DNA from: an uncultured Caulobacterales bacterium | Lineage (GTDB): Bacteria > Pseudomonadota > Alphaproteobacteria > Caulobacterales > Maricaulaceae | Direction: 5' to 3' | DNA: 64,000 nt | Assembly (NCBI GenBank): GCA_937928165.1 | Contig: CALFVT010000004.1 | Coordinates: forward strand, 62,001 to 126,000 | Shown here: piece after piece, positions 1 to 9,240 of the stretch | How the letters are laid out: each line of letters opens with the position of its first letter | Position numbering within the stretch: the stretch's first letter is position 1 | The notes under the pieces: generated by a model | What the model saw: only the letters and a program-made list of their open reading frames with translations | Databases searched by the model: none | What the model was told of the DNA's origin: nothing | Position numbers and translations under genes: made by a program

Positions 1-437
1 ACGTTCAAGTCAAAGATAGCCGCTCTGCCGAGGATGGTAATGCTATACGCCGCCGCAGGCTATGCGGTTCATGCGGGGGGCGGTTTACAACATTTGAACG
101 GGTCCAATTACGCGACCTTGTTGTTATCAAAAAGTCAGGTAAAAAAATTGCCTTCGACCGCAATAAGCTTTTGCGCTCTGTTATGATTGCCATGCAAAAA
201 CGCCCCGTTGAGCGAGATAAAGTTGAGCAAATGGTGTCTGGTGTTGTTCGGCGTCTTGAAAGCGGCGGTGAGGGGGAAATCACTTCTGATTATATTGGCA
301 AGCTTGTTATGGAGGGTTTAGCTGAGCTCGATAAAGTGGCCTATGTGCGCTACGCCTCTGTCTATAAAGATTTCCGCGCGACAGGTGATTTTGAGAAGTT
401 TATCGACGCGGAGAAGCTCTCCGATAATGAGGCCTAA
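1..437 (+). CDS. nrdR: Transcriptional repressor NrdR, 5' end outside window
   Basis: NrdR represses ribonucleotide reductase genes when its ATP-cone domain senses adenine nucleotides. The reading frame is open from base 3 to the TAA at 435-437. The visible protein starts inside the N-terminal zinc ribbon: the second zinc pair lies in [15 protein letters not shown], followed by the ATP-cone, with [19 protein letters not shown] at its start. The first zinc-binding pair and the start codon lie before base 1. A later ATG at 171 is internal and not the start. The gene sits seven bases before the riboflavin cluster, an arrangement common in alphaproteobacteria. Family assignment is secure. Confidence 0.95.
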   Translation, partial: VQVKDSRSAEDGNAIRRRRLCGSCGGRFTTFERVQLRDLVVIKKSGKKIAFDRNKLLRSVMIAMQKRPVERDKVEQMVSGVVRRLESGGEGEITSDYIGKLVMEGLAELDKVAYVRYASVYKDFRATGDFEKFIDAEKLSDNEA

Positions 438-443
438 GATTTA

Positions 444-1109
444 ATGGCGCGGCCTCAAATCACCCTTAAAATTGCCAGCTCCCTTGACGGTAAAATAGCT
501 TTATCCAATGGACAATCCGAATGGATAACGGGCGAGCAGGCGCGGGAGCATGGCCGCCGCCTAAGAAGTACACATGACGCAATATGTGTCGGCGCGAATA
601 CGGCCGTGATTGATAACCCGCAGCTAACAACGCGCCTGTCGGGGCTAAAAGACCCCAGCCGTATTATATTTGATACATCGGCCCGTCTTTCTCCGCAGTC
701 TAATTTGGCTTTAACTGCGCGGGATATTCCTGTCTATCTTGTCACAGCGCAGGCAAGGCCTGCGAGTGATAGATTGGAATCCCTTGGGGTTATTATTATT
801 GCTGCGGGAGTGAATGATGCAGGCCATGTTGATATATTGCGCGGGCTTGATTTATTGCGCCGCCGCCACGGGGTGATCTCTTTATTACTCGAAGGAGGCG
901 GAATATTAGCCGCGAGTTTTATTAAATTAGGCGTTGTTGATATAATTGAATGGTACCGGGCGTCGATGGTTTTGGGGGGTGATGGGCGTAGTGCGGTCGG
1001 TGATCTTGGATTATCTGATATGGCATCTGTTTATAAGTTTGAACGCGTTTCGATAACAGAGCTTGGCCCAGATATTCATGAGCGTTATGAACGGCGACAG
1101 GTGAGCTAA
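444..1109 (+). CDS. ribD: RibD reductase-domain-only protein
   Basis: The 221-residue protein corresponds to the C-terminal reductase half of RibD, which reduces 5-amino-6-ribosylamino-uracil 5'-phosphate with NADPH in riboflavin synthesis. It begins almost immediately with the reductase signature (TLKIASSLDGKIALSNG, then WITGEQAR), and a Gly-rich LLEGGG stretch lies near residue 150. The N-terminal zinc deaminase domain (HAE and PCxxxGxTPPC motifs) of the usual roughly 360-residue fused enzyme is absent, and no frame upstream encodes it because nrdR ends at 437. The deaminase must be encoded elsewhere, or another enzyme does that step. It abuts ribE with one base between. Confidence 0.88.
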   Translation: MARPQITLKIASSLDGKIALSNGQSEWITGEQAREHGRRLRSTHDAICVGANTAVIDNPQLTTRLSGLKDPSRIIFDTSARLSPQSNLALTARDIPVYLVTAQARPASDRLESLGVIIIAAGVNDAGHVDILRGLDLLRRRHGVISLLLEGGGILAASFIKLGVVDIIEWYRASMVLGGDGRSAVGDLGLSDMASVYKFERVSITELGPDIHERYERRQVS

Positions 1110-1110
1110 T

Positions 1111-1737
1111 ATGTTTACGGGCATTATTACAGATATCGGGGAAGTGCTAGAAGTGACGCGCGGCACGGGCGGTGAGTGGGGCGACACCCGCATCAAAGTC
1201 GCCTCAAGCTATGAGCCGGGCGGGATTGCCATTGGCGCATCGATTTCCCATGCGGGTGCCTGTATGACTGTGACCGAAAAGGGAGAGTATCCGCGCGGGT
1301 CATGGTATAGTTTTGATGTGTCTGATGAGAGCTTATCTAAAACGACAATCGGCTTATGGAAAACGGGTGAAAAGATTAATCTTGAACGGGCTTTGACGGG
1401 GACGGATGAGCTCGGCGGTCACCTTGTCACCGGGCATGTGGATGCCGTCGGCTATTTAAAATTCCGTGAACATATTGCGGGTTCTCTTAAACTTGATTTT
1501 TTTGCCCCTGAAAGCCTGCGTGCGGCCATTGCGCCTAAGGGGTCTATTGTAATTGACGGAGTCTCTTTGACGGTGAACGATGTCTATGATGATGGATTTA
1601 GCGTGAATATTATTCCGCATACTGCAGAGGTTACAACATTGGGACAATTACAGCCTGATGATAAAGTAAATCTGGAAATTGATCTGATTGCGCGCTATGT
1701 GGCGCGGTATCTATCGCATATGAATGCGGGGAAGTAA
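1111..1737 (+). CDS. ribE: Riboflavin synthase, alpha subunit
   Basis: Catalyses the dismutation of two 6,7-dimethyl-8-ribityllumazine molecules to riboflavin. The 208-residue protein shows the internal duplication typical of the family: the first lumazine-binding repeat starts MFTGIITDIGEV at residue 1 and the second LVTGHVDAVGYL near residue 105. The Cys of the first repeat is in HAGACMTV (residue 51). It lies between ribD and ribBA in a tightly packed run that is probably one operon. Length and motifs are normal. Confidence 0.96.
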   Translation: MFTGIITDIGEVLEVTRGTGGEWGDTRIKVASSYEPGGIAIGASISHAGACMTVTEKGEYPRGSWYSFDVSDESLSKTTIGLWKTGEKINLERALTGTDELGGHLVTGHVDAVGYLKFREHIAGSLKLDFFAPESLRAAIAPKGSIVIDGVSLTVNDVYDDGFSVNIIPHTAEVTTLGQLQPDDKVNLEIDLIARYVARYLSHMNAGK

Positions 1738-1746
1738 AAAACTGGA

Positions 1747-2892
1747 ATGACTGTGACGATCAATAAAGCCGCATCAGATGATGTTTATGCCCTCGCAACG
1801 CCGGAAGAGATTATCGAAGACGCCCGTAATGGCCGTATGTATATTCTAGTGGATGCGGAAGACCGCGAAAATGAGGGTGACCTTATTGTTCCTGCGCAAT
1901 TTGCAACGCCCGATGCAATTAATTTTATGGCGAAACACGGGCGCGGCCTGATTTGTCTTGCGATTGAACAGGCCAAAGCCGATGCGCTAGGCCTTAGGAA
2001 TATGTCGGCGGATAACCGCTCGCGTTTTGAAACGGCCTTTACGCAATCTATTGAAGCGCGCGAAGGGGTAACAACAGGCATTAGCGCCGGAGACCGCTCC
2101 CATACAATCCAAACGGCGATTGATACGGATACGCGCGAGGATGATATCGTCTCGCCGGGTCATATGTTTCCGATTATCGCCAAAGACGGCGGCGTTTTAG
2201 TGCGTACAGGTCACACCGAAGCCTCTGTTGATATCTCGCGCATGGCCGGACTTAATCCGTCTGCTGTGATCTGCGAGATCATGAATGATGACGGGACAAT
2301 GGCGCGTCTCCCTGACCTTATCAAATTCGCGCAGTTTCACGGTTTGAAAATCGGCACGATTGAAGCCCTTGTTAAACACCGTATGCAACGCGATCATTTT
2401 GTTCGGCATGTAGCGAGTTCTAATTTCACCTCCCAAGATGGTGATGCGTTCAAAATTCATGTTTACCGAAATTATTTGGACGAGCTGGAACATGTCGCCT
2501 TATCAAAAGGTAAACCGAGCAAGGAGGCTGAATCCCTTGTCCGGGTGCATAAAATTGACTTTGCCGGCGATATCTTGCACGAGGACAGCCCGCGCTCAGG
2601 TCTTATCCGTGATGCGATGCGGCAACTTGCGGGTTATGATGGCCATGCGGTTCTAGTCCTTATTCGCGAAGGTAGTATTGATAGCCTCCTTGAGCGCTTA
2701 GGCGCGCATAAGTCAGATATCATGCCAAATAAAACAGAGCAAACCGTACGAGAATATGGCGTCGGCGCACAAATCCTAGCCGATCAAGGCGTTTTAAAAA
2801 TGCGCCTTATAACCAATACAATGCCCCGCCTTGTTGGGCTTGAGGCTTATAACCTTGAACTTGTCGGTATCACACCGCTTATTTCGTCATAG
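1747..2892 (+). CDS. ribB: DHBP synthase with degenerate GTP cyclohydrolase II half (RibBA-type)
   Basis: The N-terminal half (about residues 15-215) is 3,4-dihydroxy-2-butanone 4-phosphate synthase, making the four-carbon unit from ribulose 5-phosphate. Motifs include EDRENEGDLIVPAQF, GISAGDRSHTI and RTGHTEASVDISRMAG. The C-terminal half (about 225-381) has the fold signature of GTP cyclohydrolase II, but the zinc and catalytic site is lost: the region that should read RIHSECLTGD reads RVHKIDFAGD (from residue 266), and the two following Cys ligands are missing (SPRSGLIRDAMRQL). I infer that only the DHBP synthase works. Such inactive RibA halves are known in alphaproteobacteria. A separate RibA is expected elsewhere. 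Confidence 0.93.
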   Translation: MTVTINKAASDDVYALATPEEIIEDARNGRMYILVDAEDRENEGDLIVPAQFATPDAINFMAKHGRGLICLAIEQAKADALGLRNMSADNRSRFETAFTQSIEAREGVTTGISAGDRSHTIQTAIDTDTREDDIVSPGHMFPIIAKDGGVLVRTGHTEASVDISRMAGLNPSAVICEIMNDDGTMARLPDLIKFAQFHGLKIGTIEALVKHRMQRDHFVRHVASSNFTSQDGDAFKIHVYRNYLDELEHVALSKGKPSKEAESLVRVHKIDFAGDILHEDSPRSGLIRDAMRQLAGYDGHAVLVLIREGSIDSLLERLGAHKSDIMPNKTEQTVREYGVGAQILADQGVLKMRLITNTMPRLVGLEAYNLELVGITPLISS

Positions 2893-2904
2893 AGAGAATA
2901 AACT

Positions 2905-3336
2905 ATGCGTATTCTTGTTATTGAAGCCCGGTTTTACAACAAAATATCTGACGCATTGCTCGAAGGCGCAATGAAGGTTCTACAAGCAAATAAAGCTGAG
3001 ATTACCAAAGTGACGGTTCCGGGCGCCCTCGAAGTGCCTCATGTTATAAGCTTTGCGGAAAAGGCCAAAGCGGGCTTTGACGGCTATGTCGCCCTTGGCT
3101 GCGTTATTCGCGGCGAGACGACGCATTATGATTATGTTTGCGGGGAATCAGCCCGCGCAATCATGGATCTAGCGGTTGATCAGCAATTAGCGATTGGCAA
3201 TGGTATCATTACGGTTGAGAATGAAGACCAAGCTTGGGCGCGGGCCAAGATTGATGGAAAAGACAAAGGCGGCTTTGCGGCCAATGCTGTGCTTAAAATG
3301 ATAAAAATTCGCCGTGAACTGAATATATCGTCATGA
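2905..3336 (+). CDS. ribH: 6,7-dimethyl-8-ribityllumazine synthase
   Basis: Condenses 5-amino-6-ribitylamino-uracil with 3,4-dihydroxy-2-butanone 4-phosphate. The 143-residue length fits the family. Visible motifs are VPGALEVPHV (substrate site, residues 38-47) and GCVIRGETTHYDYVC, with the general-base His at residue 74. The N-terminus is short, as in many alphaproteobacterial copies. The stop overlaps the nusB start as ATGA, so the two are probably translationally coupled. Confidence 0.95.
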   Translation: MRILVIEARFYNKISDALLEGAMKVLQANKAEITKVTVPGALEVPHVISFAEKAKAGFDGYVALGCVIRGETTHYDYVCGESARAIMDLAVDQQLAIGNGIITVENEDQAWARAKIDGKDKGGFAANAVLKMIKIRRELNISS

Positions 3337-3809
3337 GTAGTAAGGGGCCGCATAGTAAACTCCGCCGTCAATCCCGTTTGTCGGCCGTTCAGGCGCTTTA
3401 CCAGATGGATGTTGCAAGCCTTACCTCTAAGCATGTAATTATGGAGTTTTTAAACCACCGATTTGGGTTTGAAGACGAAGCTGGGATGGTTGCTGCGGAT
3501 GAGGATTATTTTGAAGACCTTGTGAAAGGTGTGGTTGAGCGCCAAGAAGAGATTGATAAAATTATTGCTGAAAACTTATCTAAAAACTGGACGATGAAGC
3601 GGCTTGATTTAACATTGCGTGCAATATTGCGGGCCGGAGGCTATGAGATATTGCGCCGTCCGGATGTTCCGGCCTTAGTCATAATTGACCAATATGTGTC
3701 CATCACATCTGAGTTTCATGAAGATAATCAAACGGGTTTTGTGAACCGCGTTCTCGAAAATATGGCTAAATCTGCTCGCCAAGCCGAATTTGGTGTTACT
3801 GGCGCTTAA
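3333..3809 (+). CDS. nusB: Transcription antitermination factor NusB
   Basis: NusB with S10 (NusE) binds boxA RNA and assembles the antitermination complex on rRNA operons. The protein is 158 residues. Features are RRQSRLSAVQALYQMD near the N-terminus and LRAILRAGGYEILRRPDVPALVIIDQYV in the second half, ending FVNRVLENMAK. The ribH-nusB-thiL order is common across proteobacteria and supports the call. The start was chosen at the ATG overlapping the ribH stop. Confidence 0.95.
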   Translation: MSSKGPHSKLRRQSRLSAVQALYQMDVASLTSKHVIMEFLNHRFGFEDEAGMVAADEDYFEDLVKGVVERQEEIDKIIAENLSKNWTMKRLDLTLRAILRAGGYEILRRPDVPALVIIDQYVSITSEFHEDNQTGFVNRVLENMAKSARQAEFGVTGA

Positions 3810-3828
3810 TAGCTGATAATCCTTTTTC

Positions 3829-4815
3829 ATGGATGAGTTTGATTTTATTCGTGACTTGCTTGCGCCCTTAGCTGGCCCACAAGGGCTTAAGCTCGAAGAT
3901 GATGCCGCTTGTTTTACCCCTAAAAATGGATTTGATCTTGTTATAACAAAAGATGCCATGGTTGAGGGCGTTCATTTTCCAAACGGGCATTACGGCGGTC
4001 ATGTGGCGGAAAAACTGTTACGGGTTAATTTATCTGATTTGGCAGCAAAAGGGGCACGGCCTCTTGGATATTTTTTATCACTGGCCATTCCTAAGGCCAT
4101 GGATGCGCTCGACCTTAGAGGGTTTGTAACAGGCCTAAGAGACGTCCAGCAAAGCTATGATTTTACGCTTTGGGGCGGAGATACGGTTGCAACACCAGGA
4201 TTATTAACGGTTAGTGCGACCTTTCTTGGACAAGTGCCAAAGGGACATATGCTGCGCCGTAACGGGGCTAAGCCGGGGGATGACATATGGCTTACAGGAT
4301 ATATTGGGGATGCCTATTTAGGGCTTCAAAATGTTTTGGGAAAGCGGCTTAACCCTGTCCCAAAGCCTGAGCATATTTGGCACTGGGAGGAGGCATATTA
4401 CCGCCCAGAGCCTCGGCTTTTATTTCGCAAGGCCTTAAGAGCGCATGCTACGGCGGGGCTTGATGTTTCTGATGGTCTATTGGCTGATGCAGTCCATTTA
4501 TCACAAGTGAGCCAAGTTGGTCTGAATATTATGCTCGGTGATATTCCCTTTTCTAAAGCCACGCAATCATGGCTTTATCAACAAAGTCATTACAATGAAG
4601 CGCTTGAAGCTTTATTATCAGGGGGCGATGATTATGAGATATTATTCACGGCCAAAACGGAAAATCGCGGTTCCTTATTATCTGCGGCAAAGAAGCAAGG
4701 GCTGAAGCTAACATGTATCGGTCAAGTAACGGCTGCGGCGGCGAATGTTAATTGCCGCGATAAAAACGGCCAAGAGGTTCGGTTTGAAAACTCAGGTTAT
4801 AAGCATAAATTATAG
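3829..4815 (+). CDS. thiL: Thiamine-monophosphate kinase
   Basis: ATP-dependent phosphorylation of thiamine monophosphate to the diphosphate coenzyme. The 328-residue protein shows the AIR-synthase-related fold: acidic metal site LEDDAACF (Asp24/Asp25), VNLSDLAAKGARPLG (66-80), LWGGDTVATPGLL, TGYIGDAYLGL, and GLDVSDGLLADAVHL in the C-terminal domain. It closes the ribD-ribE-ribBA-ribH-nusB-thiL run and is convergent with bamE, 15 bases away. Confidence 0.95.
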   Translation: MDEFDFIRDLLAPLAGPQGLKLEDDAACFTPKNGFDLVITKDAMVEGVHFPNGHYGGHVAEKLLRVNLSDLAAKGARPLGYFLSLAIPKAMDALDLRGFVTGLRDVQQSYDFTLWGGDTVATPGLLTVSATFLGQVPKGHMLRRNGAKPGDDIWLTGYIGDAYLGLQNVLGKRLNPVPKPEHIWHWEEAYYRPEPRLLFRKALRAHATAGLDVSDGLLADAVHLSQVSQVGLNIMLGDIPFSKATQSWLYQQSHYNEALEALLSGGDDYEILFTAKTENRGSLLSAAKKQGLKLTCIGQVTAAAANVNCRDKNGQEVRFENSGYKHKL

Positions 4816-4830
4816 CTATTAAGTTGTTTT

Positions 4831-5334
4831 CTAACGTCCGCCAGGTAAGCCGCTCCCAGGGTTTTGGTTCTGGCCATTGATCCGGTCCGTTGGGATGGCG
4901 CCGATTGTTCCAAAAATTTGCTCTAATGTGTTAAGCTGACGTCCGCGCGTTGGAGTTTTGCGGTTAGAGTAATTCACATAACGGCCATCTTCAATACCAT
5001 ATTCAGCGACTTTTGAGACTTGCCCGTCATCATTAAAGCTGACTGCAACGATTGTGCGGTCTTCGATTTGCGGGCGTAGATACGCATAGCTTTGGCGCGT
5101 GGAACTTATATAATACCACGTCTCATCTTCAACACCTTCACGTTCATCAAAAGTGCCTTTAACTGATGGGTTTCCAAGACGTGATAAGACGGTTGCCTTT
5201 GTATCCGTATTCGGGTCCACCTCTTGGGGTTTTTCTTTTTCCGTTGCGATATAGCCATGTGTCCGTAGCACAGGGTTGCAAGCCGTTAGAAGGAGCGCAG
5301 GAATTATGACAAGGCCAAGAAAAGTTTTACGCAT
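4831..5334 (-). CDS. bamE: BamE/SmpA-OmlA family outer-membrane lipoprotein
   Basis: Small accessory lipoprotein of the BAM complex. The signal peptide ends in a lipobox (LLTAC, Cys19). The BamE core follows: DTKATVLSRLGNPSVKGTFD corresponds to the conserved loop-helix, and EDETWYYISSTR to the WYY strand. A C-terminal Gly/Pro/Asn-rich tail (about 40 residues) looks disordered. It is divergent from the cytochrome bc1 chaperone gene, and the 96 bases between them must hold both promoters. The pairing of these two genes is typical of the Caulobacter group. Confidence 0.88.
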   Translation of the reverse strand: MRKTFLGLVIIPALLLTACNPVLRTHGYIATEKEKPQEVDPNTDTKATVLSRLGNPSVKGTFDEREGVEDETWYYISSTRQSYAYLRPQIEDRTIVAVSFNDDGQVSKVAEYGIEDGRYVNYSNRKTPTRGRQLNTLEQIFGTIGAIPTDRINGQNQNPGSGLPGGR

Positions 5335-5430
5335 TCTATAGATGTCCGATGTTGTAATTACGTCTTATTTGACCTAGCCAATCAAGCGCAGGGTGACAAG
5401 CCATAAGGTGAGATTTTACGGAGAATTAAT

Positions 5431-5961
5431 ATGGGCGTGTTTTCAAAGATATTTGGCCGTAATCGCGCGGATCAGAAAGACGCAATGCGTATATACCGCG
5501 CTGTTATGGAGCAATCTCGCCGCCCTGAGTTTTTTGGTGATGGACGGTTTCCCGATAATTATGACGGCCGAATTGACCTGCTAACCCTTAATCTTAGTGT
5601 TATTATGAAGCGGCTAAGGGATTTTGGTGACAATGGGAAACTCTTATCTCAAGCCATTTATGACAACATGCGTGATGATTTTGAAATTTCACTTCGTGAG
5701 GAAGGCCTATCAGATACAGGCGTTGCAAAGCGGATAAAGCCAATGATTCGATTGTTTTATGATCGTTTAAAGACCTATGATTCGGCTATTGGCACTGACG
5801 AGTTTTCTGACGTTATAAGTGAGAAGCTTGGGCTTGAACCAGTTGCAAGCTTTGTTTCGCCGCTTTCCGCCTATGTAGATCATTTTTTCAAACATCTCCA
5901 AAGCTTAGAGCTAGGAGAGATTGCACAAGCTAAATTTACATTCCCAATGTTTGGAAAATAA
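5431..5961 (+). CDS. Ubiquinol-cytochrome c chaperone (CBP3/UQCC1 family)
   Basis: Assembly factor of the cytochrome bc1 complex, related to yeast Cbp3 and human UQCC1. The 176-residue protein is largely helical. The family pattern is a conserved RIDLLTLNLSVIMKRL segment, LSQAIYDNMRDDFEISLRE, and the C-terminal LSAYVDHFFKHLQSL. A GGAG-type ribosome site (around 5420) precedes the ATG. In Caulobacter relatives a DUF177 (YceD) gene usually lies between this gene and plsX; here only 79 non-coding bases separate them. Confidence 0.85.
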   Translation: MGVFSKIFGRNRADQKDAMRIYRAVMEQSRRPEFFGDGRFPDNYDGRIDLLTLNLSVIMKRLRDFGDNGKLLSQAIYDNMRDDFEISLREEGLSDTGVAKRIKPMIRLFYDRLKTYDSAIGTDEFSDVISEKLGLEPVASFVSPLSAYVDHFFKHLQSLELGEIAQAKFTFPMFGK

Positions 5962-6040
5962 AAAACCACTTTGCATCAAGTCTCTAGCTATAAGGGGTTC
6001 TCTCCGTTATAGTTAGTTTATAAATATAAAGGGTATGTGC

Positions 6041-7093
6041 GTGACAAAGGCTGTGACAATTTCCATAGATGCTATGGGCGGTGATGATGCGCCGCAAATT
6101 GTTATTGATGGCATTGCCTATTTCATAAAACATGAGGGGTATAAGCATAAGCTACGGATATTACTTCATGGGGATGAAGCGGTTTTATCCAACTTACTTG
6201 CGAGTAAAAAAGCAGTTCGTGATATATCTGAAATACACCATACCGATAGTGAAATCGCTATGGATATGAAGCCGTCGCAGGCTTTGCGGCGCGGGAAAGG
6301 GACGAGCCTTTGGAATACCGTTACATCGGTAAAAAGCGGTGAGGCCGATTTAGGGTTGTCTGCGGGTAATACAGGGGCCTTAATGGCCATCTCTATGCTA
6401 CAGTTAAAACGTAAAAATGGCGTGCAGCGCCCAGCTTTAGTGGCCGCATGGCCTACGCCTAAGGGGCAGTCTGTTGTTCTTGATGTTGGGGCTAATGTCG
6501 AGTCAGATGAAACGCAGCTGACTGAATTTGCTGTATTAGGCGATGCGTTCTATAGGGCCATTTACAATAAAGAATCGCCAACGATTGGCCTTCTTAATGT
6601 CGGAACTGAGGATCTTAAAGGCAATGCAGTCATTAAAGCTGCGCATGAACGGCTGAATGAAAGCGCGATTGACCTTAATTATATTGGCTATGTTGAAGGC
6701 TATGATATTTCAATGGGCGGCGCTGATGTTATTGTTACGGATGGGTTTACGGGTAATATTGCACTTAAAACGGCCGAAGGAACAGCCAAGCTTATCGGGA
6801 CGTTTTTCACAGACGCGCTCAAAGGGAATATGTGGTCAAAGTTTACAACGCTTTTAAATTCTGTCGCCTTAAGAAAGCTTAGAAAACGAATTGATCCGCG
6901 CCGTGTTAATGGGGCTGTTTTTTTGGGGCTTAATGGTTTGATTGTAAAAAGTCATGGCGGTACGGACCATATTGGTTTTGCCAATGCAATCAATATGGCT
7001 GTGGGTTTGGCGGAAAGTCCTTTTGAAAAGGAAATTGAACGTAAACTGGCTGAATTACATTCAGAAGATGATAACATTGGGTTTATCGCATGA
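6041..7093 (+). CDS. plsX: Phosphate acyltransferase PlsX
   Basis: Makes acyl-phosphate from acyl-ACP, the first step of phospholipid synthesis by the PlsX/PlsY route. I place the start at GTG 6041 because the ribosome site AAAGGG (6028-6033) is seven bases before it, whereas the in-frame ATG at 6035 is only one base away. Motifs: [16 protein letters not shown] at the N-terminus, [38 protein letters not shown] and [12 protein letters not shown]. The gene overlaps fabH by 4 bases (ATGA). Confidence 0.95.
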   Translation: MTKAVTISIDAMGGDDAPQIVIDGIAYFIKHEGYKHKLRILLHGDEAVLSNLLASKKAVRDISEIHHTDSEIAMDMKPSQALRRGKGTSLWNTVTSVKSGEADLGLSAGNTGALMAISMLQLKRKNGVQRPALVAAWPTPKGQSVVLDVGANVESDETQLTEFAVLGDAFYRAIYNKESPTIGLLNVGTEDLKGNAVIKAAHERLNESAIDLNYIGYVEGYDISMGGADVIVTDGFTGNIALKTAEGTAKLIGTFFTDALKGNMWSKFTTLLNSVALRKLRKRIDPRRVNGAVFLGLNGLIVKSHGGTDHIGFANAINMAVGLAESPFEKEIERKLAELHSEDDNIGFIA

Positions 7094-8052
7094 CAAAAAT
7101 ATATGCTCATATCACGGGTTCGGGTTCTTATTTGCCAAAGCGGGTTTTATCCAATCAAGAACTTACGAGAACGGTTGCGACCTCTGATGAATGGATAAAA
7201 GAGCGGACTGGTATTGCCCAGCGCCATATTGCAGCAGACGGGGAAACAACATCTGACCTTGGCGTTATTGCTGCGCAAAGGGCAATGAAGGATGCGGGTT
7301 TAACAGGGAGTGATATTGATTTAATCGTTGTGGCGACCTCGACGCCCGATTACACCTTTCCGTCAACGGCGACTTTAATTCAAGAACGGCTTGGCATTCG
7401 GCACGGTGCCGCCTTTGATTTACAGGCTGTTTGCAGCGGTTTTATTTACGGTCTTCACGTGACCGAAAAACTTGTTAGAGCCGGTGGTGTACGCCACGCT
7501 TTATTAATTGGTGCAGAGACGTTTTCACGTATTTTAGATTGGGAAGACCGAACCACATGTGTTCTATTCGGTGATGGGGCAGGCGCTTTTGTGCTGTCTG
7601 CATCCGAAGATGAAGGCGGTGTTTTATCAAGCTTTATTCGCTCTGATGGCCAATATCGAGAGCTTTTATACGTTGATGGAGGGCCGTCTAAAACACAGAC
7701 TGTTGGGCATTTGCGCATGATAGGCAATCAGGTGTTTAAACATGCGGTTACCGATATCGCCGCCGCCATGCGTCAATGTGCGAATGATGCGAATATTTCG
7801 ATTGACGATGTGGATTGGTTTGTCCCTCACCAAGCTAATCAACGTATCTTAAACGGCGTTGCTAAAAAGCTGAAAATCTCACCAGGCAAAGTTATTTCAA
7901 CAGTTGCAGAACATGCGAATACATCTGCAGCATCGGTCCCTCTTGCTTTCGATTATGCGGTTAAAGATGGCCGTATTAAGCGCGGTGATAAAGTTATGGT
8001 TGAAGCTTTTGGCGGTGGATTTACATGGGGGGCTGCCGTTTTTGACTTTTAA
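7090..8052 (+). CDS. fabH: 3-oxoacyl-ACP synthase III (KAS III)
   Basis: Initiates fatty-acid synthesis by condensing acetyl-CoA with malonyl-ACP. The 320-residue protein carries the full catalytic triad: Cys115 in [11 protein letters not shown], His247 in [10 protein letters not shown] and Asn277 in [13 protein letters not shown]. The N-terminus has [16 protein letters not shown] and [10 protein letters not shown]. It is coupled to plsX by ATGA and followed by ihfA, the standard order plsX-fabH-ihfA-merR. Confidence 0.97.
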   Translation: MTKIYAHITGSGSYLPKRVLSNQELTRTVATSDEWIKERTGIAQRHIAADGETTSDLGVIAAQRAMKDAGLTGSDIDLIVVATSTPDYTFPSTATLIQERLGIRHGAAFDLQAVCSGFIYGLHVTEKLVRAGGVRHALLIGAETFSRILDWEDRTTCVLFGDGAGAFVLSASEDEGGVLSSFIRSDGQYRELLYVDGGPSKTQTVGHLRMIGNQVFKHAVTDIAAAMRQCANDANISIDDVDWFVPHQANQRILNGVAKKLKISPGKVISTVAEHANTSAASVPLAFDYAVKDGRIKRGDKVMVEAFGGGFTWGAAVFDF

Positions 8053-8166
8053 ATAAGAATATCATAATTTTCGCTAATAAACTGTGTTTTTTATTTGCAG
8101 TTATACTATGAAAAATGCTTATTTATCCATAGAGTTTATGGCAGGGGTGGCCAAGAGGAGATCGGG

Positions 8167-8472
8167 GTGTCAGATGGAACAATTACGCGGGCAGACTTAG
8201 CCGAAAGTCTGTATAAAGAAATTGGTCTCTCAAGGTTAGAGAGCGCCGATATGATTGAATCTATTATAAATTACATTTCAGAAGCGCTATTACGCGGTGA
8301 AACAGTTAAACTTGCTGGGTTTGGCACATTTTCTTTGCGTGATAAGAATGAACGCATAGGCCGCAACCCTAAAACAGGTGTTGTTGTGCCGATTACATCA
8401 CGGCGAGTCATTATATTCAAGCCGTCTCAAGTTCTTCGTGAACGTGTTGATTCGGCATTATCACCAAAATAG
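8167..8472 (+). CDS. ihfA: Integration host factor alpha subunit
   Basis: DNA-bending histone-like protein that pairs with IHF-beta. I choose GTG 8167 because AGAGGAG ends about six bases upstream. A longer reading from 8095 would add 24 residues with no family match. The resulting 101-residue protein has [17 protein letters not shown] at the N-terminus, the DNA-intercalating arm around [17 protein letters not shown], and the [11 protein letters not shown] end. IHF-alpha rather than HU is inferred from the plsX-fabH-ihfA-merR context and the length. Confidence 0.93.
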   Translation: MSDGTITRADLAESLYKEIGLSRLESADMIESIINYISEALLRGETVKLAGFGTFSLRDKNERIGRNPKTGVVVPITSRRVIIFKPSQVLRERVDSALSPK

Positions 8473-8516
8473 TGTAGTATGACGAATCAATAGGATCGTC
8501 ATAACACTTTATATAT

Positions 8517-9158
8517 ATGCAAACGAAAACGACACGCGCCTTTCGGACAATAAGTGAAGCGGCTGAAGAGCTAGGTCTACAGCCGCATGTCTTACGGTTT
8601 TGGGAATCTAAATTTTCACAAATTCGGCCCATTAAGCGGGCCGGTGGGCGGCGGCTTTATCGGCCCGAAGACATTGACCTTTTGCGCGGCATCAAGATTT
8701 TATTGCATGAAGAAAAACATCCGATCAAAGATGTGCAGAAAATCATTCGCTTGAAAGGCCCAAATCAGGTTGTCGAATTAGGCCGCTCCATTAAACGTGC
8801 GGCGCGCCCATTAGACGTGACAGATACGGTCTTAATTCCTGAGCGTATCAACTCTAAACCGGCCAAGCCCTTAGTCAATGAAAACGAACCCGCGCCGCTA
8901 GTCGCCACCCCGCCAATCAATGCGCCGCAAGTCACTGCCCAACCAACAACCGCAGAAATACCGCCGCATAGCCCCGCTACGGCTGCGCCTCTTGTTACAA
9001 GGCCCGTCAGTACCGTGCCTGTGCAAGCGCTAGAAACGCCTGCGCCTATTCAACCGGCAAGGCCAAATTTAGATATAGGTAAGCTGCAATCAATTTTGTC
9101 CCGTTTGGAAGCATTAAAAGCACAATGGGACCAATTAAATATAAAGCCTGCCGAATAG
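8517..9158 (+). CDS. MerR-family transcriptional regulator with Pro-rich tail
   Basis: The N-terminal winged helix (residues about 8-80) is clear: [20 protein letters not shown], then [21 protein letters not shown]. The middle (about 115-185) is Pro/Ala-rich and probably disordered. A short C-terminal helix (residues about 190-210, [15 protein letters not shown]) could dimerise. This is the ihfA-linked MerR protein found throughout alphaproteobacteria. Its targets are not evident from the sequence. No Cys-based metal site is seen. Confidence 0.85.
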   Translation: MQTKTTRAFRTISEAAEELGLQPHVLRFWESKFSQIRPIKRAGGRRLYRPEDIDLLRGIKILLHEEKHPIKDVQKIIRLKGPNQVVELGRSIKRAARPLDVTDTVLIPERINSKPAKPLVNENEPAPLVATPPINAPQVTAQPTTAEIPPHSPATAAPLVTRPVSTVPVQALETPAPIQPARPNLDIGKLQSILSRLEALKAQWDQLNIKPAE

Positions 9159-9194
9159 CCGCAGGTCTTTTTGGTAATTTCTAAAATTTCCGCG

Positions 9195-9223
9195 TTGCTT
9201 ATCTTTAGATGTGTTTATATAAG
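9195..9223 (+). promoter_or_regulatory. Promoter of tRNA-Pro
   Basis: -35 TTGCTT (9195-9200) and -10 TATAAG (9218-9223) are separated by exactly 17 bases. A C-rich discriminator (CCCCTTC) follows and the tRNA begins 18 bases after the -10. The layout matches the promoter before tRNA-Glu and the one before rpsB in this window. Confidence 0.65.
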
Positions 9224-9240
9224 CCCCTTCATAAATGTGT

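Noticed and set aside
1-443. FMN riboswitch before the riboflavin genes
   Set aside because: The space before ribD is filled by nrdR and only six bases separate them; no RFN element could fit.
5971-5994. Promoter TTGCAT / TATAAG before plsX
   Set aside because: The spacer is only 12 bases, too short for a sigma-70 type promoter.
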